Shown here: piece after piece, positions 45,160 through 54,016 of the stretch
How the letters are laid out: every line of letters begins with the position of its first letter
How positions within the stretch are numbered: position 1 is the stretch's first letter
Source: an uncultured Gemmatimonadota bacterium
Lineage (GTDB): Bacteria; Gemmatimonadota; Gemmatimonadetes; Gemmatimonadales; Gemmatimonadaceae
NCBI GenBank assembly: GCA_902825965.1
Contig: CADEDA010000012.1
Span: forward strand, 7,238 to 71,237
Length of the DNA: 64,000 bases
Direction: 5' to 3'
Notes under the pieces: model-generated
Database searches by the model: none
What the model saw: only the letters and a program-made list of their open reading frames with translations
What the model was told of the DNA's origin: nothing
Program-made: the position numbers and the translations under genes

Positions 45160-46803
45160 GTGAACCGACTGCCGCAGCCGTCAGCCCCCCGCCGCGCCCT
45201 CCGTGCCGCGCTCGCCGCCCTGGGTGCGGTCACGCTCGCCACGGCACTGCCGGGCGCGGCGCCCGCGCAGGACGGCACCACGCCGACGCTCGTGGTGTTC
45301 ATCACGGTGGACCAACTGCGGCCCGACTACCTCGACCGTTGGCGCGCGCAGTTCACCGGCGGATTCAAGCGCCTGCTCGACGAGGGGCGCTTCGTGGCCA
45401 ACGGCGTGCACGACCACGCGATCACGGAAACCGCCCCCGGTCATGCGTCCACGCTGTCGGGACGGTTCCCGTACTCCACGGGCATCGCGAGCAACTCGGC
45501 GGGCGTCAACACCAAGGACGCGCCGCTCGTGGGCGGCGACGGCGTCGGGGCGTCACCGTACCGGTTCCAAGGCAGCGTGCTCGCCGACTGGATGCAGCGG
45601 GCCGACCCACGCAGCCGTGTGGTGTCGGTCTCGCGCAAGGACCGCGGGGCGATCCTCCCCGTGGGCCGGGGCAAGCACGCGGTGTTCTGGTACGCGCCGT
45701 CCAACGGGCGATTCGTCACGAGCAGCTGGTACGGGGACTCGCTGCCGAGTTGGGTGCAGGCGTTCAACGCCGAGGACCGCGTGATGCGCCGCTATGCGGG
45801 GCAGGTCTGGATGCCACTGCTCCCGGAGTCGTCGTATCCCGAGCCGGACTCGGTGCCGGGGGAGGTGGGCAGCGGCGAGCCGACGTTCCCGCATGACGTG
45901 CCCGAGGACACGCTCCGCGCGCGCAATCTCATCATGGGCACGCCGTACATGGACGAGTTGACGCTCGACCTCGCGTGGCGCGGCGTGCGCGAACTCGGAC
46001 TGGGCGCCGGGCCCCAGGTCGATCTCCTCGCGGTCTCGCTGTCGAGCACGGATGCCGTCGGGCATCGCTGGGGTCCGGATTCGCGCGAGCTCCACGATCA
46101 GGTCGTTCGGGTCGATCGCATGCTCGGGGTCTTCCTCGATTCCCTCATCGCGCTGCGGGGGCGCGAGCGGATCGTGCTGGCGCTGACCGCCGATCACGGG
46201 GTCTCGCCCAGCCCCGACGTCCCGTCGTCGTGGGGCGACAACCGGAAGGCACAGCGCGTGCGGCTCGACGACTTCAATGCCGCGCTCGGTGCCCTGGGGC
46301 CGCTCGTCGCTCGACACAAGCTGGACCACGAGGCGTTCAACTTCGACGGCATGACCCTCGAGGTGGACCGGGCGCGTGTGGCCGGCAAGGAGCGCGCGGT
46401 CAACGAAGTGGCGGCGCTGTTCGCGAAGGAGGCGCGGCGCGTGCCGGGGGTCCTGCGGGCCGATGTCGTCAACGACCTCGCGAAGGCCGACACCGTGAAG
46501 GACGCGATCGCACGCCGGTGGCTGCACATGTTCCGACCCAACGGCGAGGTGCTGGTGGCGGTGACGCTGGCACCCTTCAACAAGTGGGGCAACAGCAGCG
46601 GGGCCTCGCACGGCTCGCCGCACGACTACGATGCGCGGGTGCCGATCATCTTCTGGGGCCGGACGTTCGCCCCCGGACGCGACACCAGCGGTGCGCGTGT
46701 GGTGGATATCGCGCCGACCTTGGCCGCGGTGCTCGGGGTGTCGCCGACCGAACGGCTCGATGGACACGTGTTGCGCACACTTTTGCGGCCCACACCCCCT
46801 TAG
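45160..46803 (+). CDS. Secreted alkaline-phosphatase-superfamily enzyme (PafA/NPP-like)
   Basis: 547 residues with a signal peptide ending near GAAPAQ. Metal and catalytic residues of the superfamily are recognisable: Asp51 (FITVDQLRPD), nucleophile Thr91 in ETAPGHAST, Asp and His in SSTDAVGHRWGPDS, LTADHG, and a last His in SSGASHGSPHDYDARVP. A Thr nucleophile and this spacing fit PafA-like phosphatases or nucleotide pyrophosphatase/phosphodiesterases. It may free phosphate outside the cell. TATCTT lies 25 nt upstream of the GTG. Divergent from the DUF4956 operon. Confidence 0.87.
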   Translation: MNRLPQPSAPRRALRAALAALGAVTLATALPGAAPAQDGTTPTLVVFITVDQLRPDYLDRWRAQFTGGFKRLLDEGRFVANGVHDHAITETAPGHASTLSGRFPYSTGIASNSAGVNTKDAPLVGGDGVGASPYRFQGSVLADWMQRADPRSRVVSVSRKDRGAILPVGRGKHAVFWYAPSNGRFVTSSWYGDSLPSWVQAFNAEDRVMRRYAGQVWMPLLPESSYPEPDSVPGEVGSGEPTFPHDVPEDTLRARNLIMGTPYMDELTLDLAWRGVRELGLGAGPQVDLLAVSLSSTDAVGHRWGPDSRELHDQVVRVDRMLGVFLDSLIALRGRERIVLALTADHGVSPSPDVPSSWGDNRKAQRVRLDDFNAALGALGPLVARHKLDHEAFNFDGMTLEVDRARVAGKERAVNEVAALFAKEARRVPGVLRADVVNDLAKADTVKDAIARRWLHMFRPNGEVLVAVTLAPFNKWGNSSGASHGSPHDYDARVPIIFWGRTFAPGRDTSGARVVDIAPTLAAVLGVSPTERLDGHVLRTLLRPTPP

Positions 46804-46887
46804 ATTCCGGCGCATCTCGACGACGAGCGCCCCGCTCACCCGTGGCGCCTCGTCGCTCCCGGTCTCCGCCTTCCGCCACACCCCCCG

Positions 46888-48105
46888 ATGCACGATTCGT
46901 TGTACTTCCAGGAGCACCACCTCGCGACGCGCGAGATGGTGCGTGCGTTCGCGCGTGACGAAGTCGCACCCGTCGCCCGGCACTTCGATGATTCCCAGGA
47001 GTTCCCCTGGGACAACGTCAAGAAGATGGCCGACCTCGGCCTGCTGGGCATCCCGTGGTCCGAGGACCTCGGCGGCGCCGGCCTCGACACCATCAGCTTC
47101 ATGATCGCGATCGAGGAGCTGGCCCGCGTCTGCGCGTCGCACTCCATCACGATCTCCGCCCACACCACGCTGGGCACCTCGCCCATCGTGAACTTCGGCA
47201 ACGACGAGCAGAAGCGGCGCCTGGTCCCGCGGCTCGCCAGCGGCAAGGTCCTCGGCGGCTTCGGCCTCACCGAACCCGGTGCCGGCTCCGACGCGGGGGG
47301 CACCAAGACCACCGCGGTGCGGAAGGGCGACCGCTACCTCCTCAACGGCAGCAAGCGCTTCATCACGCACGGCGGCGTCGGCGAGAGCTTCGTCGTGACG
47401 GCGGTGACCGATGCGAGCAAGGGCACCAAGGGCATCTCGTCCTTCGTGCTCACCAAGGAGACCTGCGACCTGGCCCGGGTGAAGGACCTCGGCATGGGGC
47501 ACGATCCCGAGATCCCCGTGATGAAGGGGTTCCGCGCCGGCAAGAAGGAGGACAAGCTCGGCTGGCGCGCCTCCGACACGCGCGAGTTGATCTTCGAGGA
47601 CGTCGAGGTCCCGGTCGAGAACCGCATCGGCGAGGAAGGGAAGGGCTTCATCAACTTCATGAAGACGCTCGACGCCGGCCGCATCGGCATCGCCGCCCTC
47701 TCGCTCGGCGTGGCGCAGGGCGCGTTCGACGAGGCGGTGAAGTACACGTCCGAGCGGAAGCAGTTCGGGCGGCCCATCGCGGAGTTCCAGGGCGTGCACT
47801 TCCAGCTCGCCGACCTCGCGACCGAGCTCGAGGCCGGGCGGCACCTCGTGTACCACGCGGCGTGGCTCGCGCAGCACGGGCATCCGTTCGGCAAGGAGGC
47901 CGCGATGGCCAAGCTGTTCGTCTCCGAACTCGCCATGCGGGCCACCATCAAGTCCATCCAGCTGCACGGTGGGTACGGCTACACCAAGGACTATCCGGTC
48001 GAGCGCATGATGCGCGATGCGAAGATCGGTGAGATCGGTGAGGGTACGTCGGAGATCCAGCGGATGGTCATCGCCCGTCACCTGCTCAAGGGCCTGAGCC
48101 TCTGA
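46888..48105 (+). CDS. Acyl-CoA dehydrogenase
   Basis: 405 residues of the FAD-dependent beta-oxidation dehydrogenases. [16 protein letters not shown] binds FAD and substrate, [12 protein letters not shown] and [21 protein letters not shown] are classic, and the catalytic base is Glu385 in GEGTSEIQR. An insertion around residues 195-215 ([20 protein letters not shown]) is longer than in short-chain enzymes. Chain-length preference cannot be read. A TAGATT hexamer at 46801-46806 would give a 75-nt leader. Confidence 0.93.
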   Translation: MHDSLYFQEHHLATREMVRAFARDEVAPVARHFDDSQEFPWDNVKKMADLGLLGIPWSEDLGGAGLDTISFMIAIEELARVCASHSITISAHTTLGTSPIVNFGNDEQKRRLVPRLASGKVLGGFGLTEPGAGSDAGGTKTTAVRKGDRYLLNGSKRFITHGGVGESFVVTAVTDASKGTKGISSFVLTKETCDLARVKDLGMGHDPEIPVMKGFRAGKKEDKLGWRASDTRELIFEDVEVPVENRIGEEGKGFINFMKTLDAGRIGIAALSLGVAQGAFDEAVKYTSERKQFGRPIAEFQGVHFQLADLATELEAGRHLVYHAAWLAQHGHPFGKEAAMAKLFVSELAMRATIKSIQLHGGYGYTKDYPVERMMRDAKIGEIGEGTSEIQRMVIARHLLKGLSL

Positions 48106-48179
48106 TCCGGGCGAGCGACCTCCAGCCGGTCCGCGCGCGCCGCTCCTCCGGCGCGCGCAACCCGGGCAGCCGCGCTCGT

Positions 48180-49655
48180 GTGCTGGCCACGCTACTGTGG
48201 GTCTCGGCTGCGGTGGCCGCGTGGCCCGTCGCGTCGGCGGCGCAGGACCCCGCCGCGCTCGCGCGCTGGTCGTCGCTGCCCAAGGCGACCGCACGCCTCG
48301 CCACCCTGTGGACGCTCGCCCCAGTCGCGTTCCGACGGGCTTGGGACGATGCGCTCGCCAGCGACCTTGTGCGACTCGACTCCGCCGCGGCGTCGTTCGC
48401 CGACGAGGCCAGTGTCCGACGGGAACGGGAACGGCTCCGGCTCCGCCACGCGATGGGGCGCGTGACGTTCCCGTATTTCTCGTGGCGTGAGGGCAGCGCC
48501 GCGACGCCACGGCTGGACGAGTCGGCCATCGACGCGGCGCTCGCACTCCCCTTGGCCGACACCACGCTCTGGGCATTGCCGGAGCACCGTGATCTCGTGG
48601 GGGCGGTGGTGCACGAAGTGGCACGCGCGGCGATGCAGCGGGAGCCGGCGCTGCGGCAGGGCGACGTCCGGTGGTTGCGTGCCGAGTTCGCGGCCGCGGC
48701 CAGGCTCAAGGACTCGGCGCTCGTGCAGCGGACCCGCGAGGCCCTGGTGCTCGCCCACCTCGACGACAACGGCAGCACCGGCACCGAGGACCTGTTGGCC
48801 ACGTGGCGGGCCACGGAGCCGTCACCCGAGGCGCTCGCGCGCGCGGATTCCCTCGTGGATCTCGATCGCGCCCGCGGCACGGGGCACCGCGTGGTGACGT
48901 ACCGCGAGGTCGATGGCGTGCGGCTCAGCCTCCACGTGCTGCCCGGTGAGCGCGCCGTGAGCGGGCCGGCGCCGGCGATGCTCTGGTTCCACGGCGGTTC
49001 CTGGACGACCGGTACCTGGTGGCACGCGCCGGTGATCCCGGGTGCGCTGCGCGCGGCCGGTGTCACCGTGATCGGGGTCGAGTTCCGCACCGGCAGCCGC
49101 TTCGATGCCGGGCCGGTGGAGCAGCTCGACGACGCGATCAAGGCGTTCGAATGGGTGCGCGCCAACGCCGCCGCCCTTGGAGTGGACTCGACGCGCATCG
49201 GTGTCGCCGGATTCTCCTCAGGCGGTACGCTCGCCCTCATGCTCGCGACGCGGGGACTCGGCGATCCGACGGCCGCGCCGCGCGCGGCGGCGACGCGACG
49301 CTATCCCGCGGCGGCGGTGGTGATGGGGGCGTGTGCCGATCCCCTCGCGCCGTCGGAGGACGGCTACTTCCGCCGCACGGTGGCGAGGACCGGGGTCGCG
49401 ACCGGGTACTCCCCGTCGGCCCTCATCGCGCGGGGACAGCCGCCGGTGCTGGCCATCCATGGCAGCGAGGATGAGTTCTGCCCCTTCGACGCCACACAGC
49501 GGTTCGTGACCCGCGCCAAGGCCGCAGGCTCGGACGCGGTGCTCGCCCGCATCGCGGGTGCGGTGCACTTCTTCCCGTTCTTCGATCGACCCGGGCAGGC
49601 CGAGGCCCGACGCGCGCTCGGCGACGCGCTGGAGCGCTGGGGCTGGCGCCGCTGA
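48180..49655 (+). CDS. Secreted alpha/beta hydrolase (esterase-like)
   Basis: The C-terminal 250 residues are an alpha/beta hydrolase of the hormone-sensitive-lipase type: oxyanion loop LWFHGGSW, nucleophile Ser346 in GFSSGG, Asp in HGSEDEFCPF and His in AGAVHFFPFF. The N-terminal 240 residues are helical and unrecognised. A signal peptide ends VASAA. The nearest standard start, GTG 48180, leaves the signal without its basic n-region; reading back in frame to CTG 48102, which overlaps the preceding stop as CTGA, adds 26 residues rich in Arg and gives a normal signal peptide. The CTG start may be the real one. Confidence 0.82.
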   Translation: MLATLLWVSAAVAAWPVASAAQDPAALARWSSLPKATARLATLWTLAPVAFRRAWDDALASDLVRLDSAAASFADEASVRRERERLRLRHAMGRVTFPYFSWREGSAATPRLDESAIDAALALPLADTTLWALPEHRDLVGAVVHEVARAAMQREPALRQGDVRWLRAEFAAAARLKDSALVQRTREALVLAHLDDNGSTGTEDLLATWRATEPSPEALARADSLVDLDRARGTGHRVVTYREVDGVRLSLHVLPGERAVSGPAPAMLWFHGGSWTTGTWWHAPVIPGALRAAGVTVIGVEFRTGSRFDAGPVEQLDDAIKAFEWVRANAAALGVDSTRIGVAGFSSGGTLALMLATRGLGDPTAAPRAAATRRYPAAAVVMGACADPLAPSEDGYFRRTVARTGVATGYSPSALIARGQPPVLAIHGSEDEFCPFDATQRFVTRAKAAGSDAVLARIAGAVHFFPFFDRPGQAEARRALGDALERWGWRR

Positions 49656-49689
49656 ATCCCGGAGGCGGTGCCAGGCGACACGCGCGCCG

Positions 49690-49949
49690 TTGCGAACCCC
49701 GCCGCCGAGTGGTACCCATTAGGCACGCAGTCTGTCAGCGCCCCGGGACGTTTTCGGGGCGCATTCTCTGCCGGGACCAGGGGTCCCGGCTTCTCCCGTC
49801 GCCTGCACACGTCACGATGGATCGCACGCGCCACCGACTCATCCCGGTCGTCCGGAGCACCCCCGCAGGGTGCGGCCGGTCACACGACCGGGCGGTGGGC
49901 CCGTGGACGATCCGGTGCGCGCACGGGGGCTCACCAGCCGTGGGAATAA
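49690..49949 (+). promoter_or_regulatory. Structured leader of the RNase E/G gene
   Basis: The gap before the RNase gene (294 nt) has a possible promoter, TTGCGA-N17-TACCCA (49690-49718), and four perfect hairpins: 49738-49762 (8-bp stem), 49770-49790 (9-bp stem, 3-nt loop), 49857-49873 (6 bp) and 49876-49891 (6 bp). The second is followed by TTCTC and could act as a terminator. No small ORF is evident. RNase E of E. coli controls its own mRNA through leader hairpins, so the same could apply. Confidence 0.5.
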
Positions 49950-51575
49950 ATGAAGCGCGAGATCTTGATCAGTGCGACGCAGCGCGAGGTGCGCGTCGCG
50001 ATCATCGAGGACGATCAGCTCGTTGAACTGCAGGTCGACCGTCCGGAGAACAAGCGGATGGTCGGGGACATCTATCTCGGGAAGGTCGAGGCGGTGCTGC
50101 CGGGGATCCAGGCCGCCTTCGTGAACATCGGCACCGAGAAGAGCGCCTTCCTCCACAACTCCGACCTCGTCTACGTCGAGGACGGCGATGAGGACGACGA
50201 CGAGGACGGCGAGGACGACGATGCCGGGAGCGAGGCGGATGCCGCCGAAGCCGCGGCCGAGGGGGCGGCGCCCGAACCGGCCAAGAAGCCGAACAAGGGG
50301 CGCGGCGGCCGTCGGCGGCGCAAGGACCCGCCCAAGGTCGAGGACGCGCTCAAGCGCGGGCAGTCGATCATCGTCCAGGTCTCCAAGGAACCGATCTCGA
50401 CCAAGGGACCGCGTGTCACCGCCCAAGTCTCGATGGCGGGGCGCTTCCTCGTCTACATGCCCTTCGCCTCGCGTGTCGGGGTCAGCCGCAAGATCGGCGA
50501 GCGCGCGGAGCGCCAGCGCCTGCGCGAGCAGGTGCAGAAGGTGCTGCCCAAGGATTCCGGCGGCGTGATCGTCCGCACCGTTGGTGAGGACGTGACGCAG
50601 GAGACGTTCAACCGCGAGCTCTCGACCCTGATCTCGCAATGGCAGAAGATCAACAAGAAGACGAAGTTCGTCGGGAACCCGCCCAAGCTGCTGCACCGCG
50701 AGACCTCGCTCACGCGTGGCATCATCCGCGACCTGTTCTCCACCAAGGTCGATCGGCTGACGGTGGACTCCAAGCAGGTCTACAACGAGATCGTCGAATA
50801 CCTCAAGGGCATCGCGCCGGAGCTCATCGACCGCGTGCAGCTCTACGAGGACAAGGTCCCGCTCTTCGACAAGGAAGGCGTCGAGACGGAGATCCGCGAC
50901 CTCTTCAAGCGACGCTGTGATCTGCCGAGCGGCGGCTACCTGATCATCGAGCCTACCGAGGCGCTGGTCTCGATCGACGTGAACTCCGGCCGCTACACCG
51001 GCAAGAAGGACCCGGAGAAGACCGTCACGAAGACCAATGTCGAAGCCGCACGCGAGATCGCGCGGCAACTCCGGCTCCGCGACGTGGGCGGCATCATCGT
51101 CTGCGACTTCATCGACATGGAGACGAAGGCCAACCGCGACAAGGTGCTGCAGGAGTTGCGGACCCACCTGGGCCGCGACCGGGCGCGCACCAAGGCGTTC
51201 GCCGTCAGCGACCTCGGGCTCATCGAGATGACGCGGCAGCGCGTGCGGCAGAGCCACTTCCACGCGATGACGGAGCCCTGTCCCACCTGCCTCGGGACCG
51301 GGCGTGTCTTCACGGCGGAGACCATCGTGCGGCGGATGGAGCGCGCCGTGCGGCGCCTCGCGAGCGAGGGGCGGCGCGAGGGCATCATCATCAAGCTGCA
51401 TCCCGACACCGCGATGTATGTGCTCGAGGAGGAGAAGGACCTCGTGAAGCGGTTGGAGAAATCGGTCGGCTTCTCGCTCGAGATGCGGGATGACCCGCTG
51501 CTCAAGCCGGACGAGTTCAAGCTCGTGGTCAAGGGCGCCGGTCGCGACATCACCAGTCAGTACGCGGTGGCGTGA
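49950..51575 (+). CDS. rng: Ribonuclease E/G family endoribonuclease
   Basis: 541 residues, catalytic domain only: an S1 domain (about 38-160) and an RNase-H-like/DNase-I-like core with magnesium ligands Asp343 (SIDVNSGR) and Asp386 (CDFIDM), and the zinc-link CPTC (Cys444, Cys447). The S1 domain is split by an acidic then basic low-complexity insert at about residues 76-128. The long C-terminal degradosome scaffold of RNase E is missing, so RNase G-like use is likely. Preceded by a long leader with four hairpins. Confidence 0.95.
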   Translation: MKREILISATQREVRVAIIEDDQLVELQVDRPENKRMVGDIYLGKVEAVLPGIQAAFVNIGTEKSAFLHNSDLVYVEDGDEDDDEDGEDDDAGSEADAAEAAAEGAAPEPAKKPNKGRGGRRRRKDPPKVEDALKRGQSIIVQVSKEPISTKGPRVTAQVSMAGRFLVYMPFASRVGVSRKIGERAERQRLREQVQKVLPKDSGGVIVRTVGEDVTQETFNRELSTLISQWQKINKKTKFVGNPPKLLHRETSLTRGIIRDLFSTKVDRLTVDSKQVYNEIVEYLKGIAPELIDRVQLYEDKVPLFDKEGVETEIRDLFKRRCDLPSGGYLIIEPTEALVSIDVNSGRYTGKKDPEKTVTKTNVEAAREIARQLRLRDVGGIIVCDFIDMETKANRDKVLQELRTHLGRDRARTKAFAVSDLGLIEMTRQRVRQSHFHAMTEPCPTCLGTGRVFTAETIVRRMERAVRRLASEGRREGIIIKLHPDTAMYVLEEEKDLVKRLEKSVGFSLEMRDDPLLKPDEFKLVVKGAGRDITSQYAVA

Positions 51576-51622
51576 TCAGGTCCCCCTGTCGGTCGGCGAG
51601 CGCGCTTCGCGCATCCTGGCGC

Positions 51623-52543
51623 ATGCGTATCCCCATGCCGGTCCTGCTCGGGTTGCTGGCGTTCGGCGCCATCGGCTGCGAGGTCGTGCCCGTCCCCGAA
51701 GGTCGCATCGTGCGCACGGTCGGTTCTGCGAGCGCCGAGACGTCGGACAAGCATCCCTTCCGCGTCCCGGACACCGCGAGCATTCCGGCCGGGCCGGTGG
51801 GCGCCTCCATCCGCCGCGGCCTCGCCTTGGTGACGGCCACGCCGGATTCGTTGCCCGCAGCGGTGCGCGCGTCGCTGCGCTGCACGAGTTGCCATCTCGA
51901 CGCGGGCACGCGGCCGGACGTGATGCCATGGGTGGGTGTGCTGGCGCGGTTCCCGCAGTATCGCTCGCGCTCGGGCCGTGTGATCAGCATCGAGGACCGC
52001 ATCCGCGGGTGCTTCGCGCGCAGCCTGAATGCGGACCCGGTGCCGGCCTACGGATCCCCGGAGGTGGCGGACATCGCCGCCTACTTGAGCTGGCTGTCGC
52101 GGGGGACCCCGATCGGCCGTGAGACCCAGGGCCAGAGCATGCCCATGGTGGCGCTGGCCGCGGCGGACACGGCGGCCGGTCGGGCCGGATACGCGGCGGA
52201 ATGCAGTCGCTGCCATGGGGCCGACGGGCAGGGCGGACCCGCGGCTGGTGCGATCCCCGCCTCGCCGCCGCTCTGGGGCCCGCGGAGCTACAACATCGGC
52301 GCCGGGATGGCGCGGCTGAGCCTCGCCTCGAGCTTCATCCGGGTCGCCATGCCGTACGACCGCCCGGGCACGTTGACCGAACAGCAGGCGCGCGACATCG
52401 CCGCGTACGTCAACGCGCAGCCGCGGCCCGACTTCCCCAAGAAAGCCGAGGACTGGCCGCACGGCGACCCGCCGCCGGACGTCGCGTACCCGACCCGGGC
52501 GGCGGCGACGTCACCCCAGCGGACCCCGCAAACCCCCCGGTGA
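51623..52543 (+). CDS. TsdA-like diheme cytochrome c lipoprotein
   Basis: 306 residues from ATG 51623. A lipoprotein signal ends at Cys19 (FGAIGC). Two haem sites: CTSCH in the N-terminal half and CSRCH in the C-terminal half. The segment around RCTSCHLDAGTRP, FPQYRSRSG and IEDRIRGCFARSLN matches thiosulfate dehydrogenase TsdA, where a Cys (here in RGCFARS) is the second axial ligand of haem 1. TsdA joins two thiosulfates to tetrathionate, or runs in reverse. Membrane anchoring by lipid is unusual for it. It stands alone, 47 nt after the RNase gene. Confidence 0.8.
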   Translation: MRIPMPVLLGLLAFGAIGCEVVPVPEGRIVRTVGSASAETSDKHPFRVPDTASIPAGPVGASIRRGLALVTATPDSLPAAVRASLRCTSCHLDAGTRPDVMPWVGVLARFPQYRSRSGRVISIEDRIRGCFARSLNADPVPAYGSPEVADIAAYLSWLSRGTPIGRETQGQSMPMVALAAADTAAGRAGYAAECSRCHGADGQGGPAAGAIPASPPLWGPRSYNIGAGMARLSLASSFIRVAMPYDRPGTLTEQQARDIAAYVNAQPRPDFPKKAEDWPHGDPPPDVAYPTRAAATSPQRTPQTPR

Positions 52544-52550
52544 CAACCAC

Positions 52551-52579
52551 TTGACCTCGTAGTGCGGTCCGGATAGTTT
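52551..52579 (+). promoter_or_regulatory. rplU-rpmA promoter
   Basis: TTGACC, 17-nt spacer, TAGTTT. Transcription would start near 52586, leaving a leader of about 35 nt before rplU. Confidence 0.7.
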
Positions 52580-52619
52580 CCTAGGCTCGCAACGAAACCG
52601 TATCTGAGAGCCGTCCACT

Positions 52620-52937
52620 ATGTCGTACGCAATCTTCCGCTCCGGCGGCAAGCAGTTCCGCGCAGAGAAGGGCACCACGCTTCGTCTCCCCACGCTGCCG
52701 GGTGAGGCGGGCGCGACCGTCGAGTTCAACGAGGTGTTGCTCGGCTCGGACGGCAACAACGTCAAGGTCGGCGTGCCGACGCTCAAGGGTGCCTCCGTCT
52801 CGGCGGAGATCGTGAAGCATGGACTCGGCGACAAGATCGTCGTCTTCAAGTTCAAGCGTCGCAAGAACTATGCGAAGAAGCAGGGGCATCGTCAGGGCTT
52901 CACCGAAGTCCGCATCCGCGACATCACCCTCGGTTGA
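52620..52937 (+). CDS. rplU: 50S ribosomal protein L21
   Basis: 105 residues of normal length with the L21 hallmarks: [16 protein letters not shown] at the start and [16 protein letters not shown] near the end, where the basic stretch contacts 23S rRNA. Forms the usual pair with rpmA 18 nt downstream; GGGGAGAGAGG lies before rpmA as ribosome binding site. Confidence 0.98.
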   Translation: MSYAIFRSGGKQFRAEKGTTLRLPTLPGEAGATVEFNEVLLGSDGNNVKVGVPTLKGASVSAEIVKHGLGDKIVVFKFKRRKNYAKKQGHRQGFTEVRIRDITLG

Positions 52938-52955
52938 TCGGGGAGAGAGGATACC

Positions 52956-53216
52956 ATGGCACATAAGAAGGGCGTCGGCTCCTCCCGCAACGGGCGCGAC
53001 TCCAACCCGCAGTACCGCGGCGTGAAGAAGTTCGGCGGCGAGAAGGTCATCGCCGGCAACATCATCGTCCGCCAGTGCGGCACCAAGTGGCACCCGGGCA
53101 ACAACGTCGGCCTCGGCACCGACTACACGATCTACTCGTTGATCGAGGGCGTCGTGAAGTTCGAGCACAAGTCCAAGAGCCGCTTCAAGGTCTCCGTGTA
53201 CCCGGTCTCCGCCTAA
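52956..53216 (+). CDS. rpmA: 50S ribosomal protein L27
   Basis: 86 residues starting [16 protein letters not shown], the N-terminus that reaches the peptidyl-transferase centre; there is no cleavable extension as found in Firmicutes. [15 protein letters not shown] is the conserved core. Ends in a strong terminator. obgE, often third in this operon, is absent. Confidence 0.98.
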   Translation: MAHKKGVGSSRNGRDSNPQYRGVKKFGGEKVIAGNIIVRQCGTKWHPGNNVGLGTDYTIYSLIEGVVKFEHKSKSRFKVSVYPVSA

Positions 53217-53238
53217 GAGCGGCGAATCGTCTGCACCG

Positions 53239-53275
53239 GGCGCCCGTCGATGCGAGTCGACGGGCGCCTCTCGTT
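53239..53275. terminator. Terminator between rpmA and GDPD gene
   Basis: Perfect 12-bp stem (GGCGCCCGTCGA and complement, 53239-53268) with a 6-nt loop, followed by TCTCGTTT. Serves rpmA and, by symmetry, perhaps the convergent gene. Confidence 0.75.
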
Positions 53276-53968
53276 TCAGGGCCGAGCGTCGCCGCGCGCC
53301 ACCAGGCGACGGGCAAGCGCGACGTCGTCGGTGCAGAGGGCATCGACCCCCCAGCCGGCCAGGCGCACCATGACCGCCGGGTCATTCACGGTCCAGGCCA
53401 CGACGCGGCAGCCGGCGGCATGCGCCGTCTCCACGAAGGCCGCGTCCACGAACTCCCAGTGGCGCCAGAGGTCGCGTGCGCCAACGGCGCGTGCCGCCGC
53501 GAGCGCGTCAATCGGATAACTGACCTCCAGCACTCCGCGCGGCACCTGCGGCGCGAGGCGCTGCGCCTGCGCGATCAACCGGTGGTCGAAGCTGTGGACC
53601 GCCGTGCGCTCCAGCGGGACGCCCTTCGCGGCGAGGAGGGCCAGGGTGTCCGCCGCCGTGTCCGCACCCTTGAGCTCGCAATACAGGCGGAGGGCTCCGC
53701 CCACCGCGTCGAACACCGCCGCCAGCGTCGGGATCGGCTCGCCGCGCACCCGTGCATCCGCGAGCACGTCCCAGTGCACCTCGCGGATGGGGCCGAGCCC
53801 GGCCACCTGGGGATCGTGGTGGACCACGAGCACCCCGTCGGCGGTGCGGTGGACGTCCAGTTCCGCGGCGTCCGCCCCGAGCTCCACTGCCCGGTGGAAG
53901 GCCGCGAGGGTATTCTCCGGTCGTTCCCGGGAGGCGCCCCGGTGGGCGACGATCTCAGGGATGGGCAT
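53276..53968 (-). CDS. Glycerophosphodiester phosphodiesterase
   Basis: Hydrolyses glycerophosphodiesters to glycerol-3-phosphate and an alcohol. The 230-residue TIM barrel has the GDPD signature: HRGAS (catalytic His), RPENTLAAF, AAELDVHRTADG (metal ligands) and VVHHDP (second catalytic His), and WTVND near the end. No signal peptide, so it is cytoplasmic, UgpQ-like. TAAACT lies 6 nt before the ATG, suggesting a leaderless transcript. Confidence 0.93.
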   Translation of the reverse strand: MPIPEIVAHRGASRERPENTLAAFHRAVELGADAAELDVHRTADGVLVVHHDPQVAGLGPIREVHWDVLADARVRGEPIPTLAAVFDAVGGALRLYCELKGADTAADTLALLAAKGVPLERTAVHSFDHRLIAQAQRLAPQVPRGVLEVSYPIDALAAARAVGARDLWRHWEFVDAAFVETAHAAGCRVVAWTVNDPAVMVRLAGWGVDALCTDDVALARRLVARGDARP

Positions 53969-54016
53969 GGGCCAAGTTTAACGTCCGGCGGGTGTCGGCG
54001 TCTCATCGGGTGAACC

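Noticed and set aside
45553-48624. Minus-strand open frame of over 1000 codons
   Set aside because: Runs opposite the phosphatase and acyl-CoA dehydrogenase, both full of motifs; composition is typical of an antisense frame.
49738-49790. Hairpins as a CRISPR or repeat element
   Set aside because: The arms differ from each other and no unit is repeated; they fit leader RNA structure.
50178-50225. GAC/GAG-rich tract as a microsatellite
   Set aside because: It is coding, encodes the acidic insert of RNase E/G, and is not a regular repeat.
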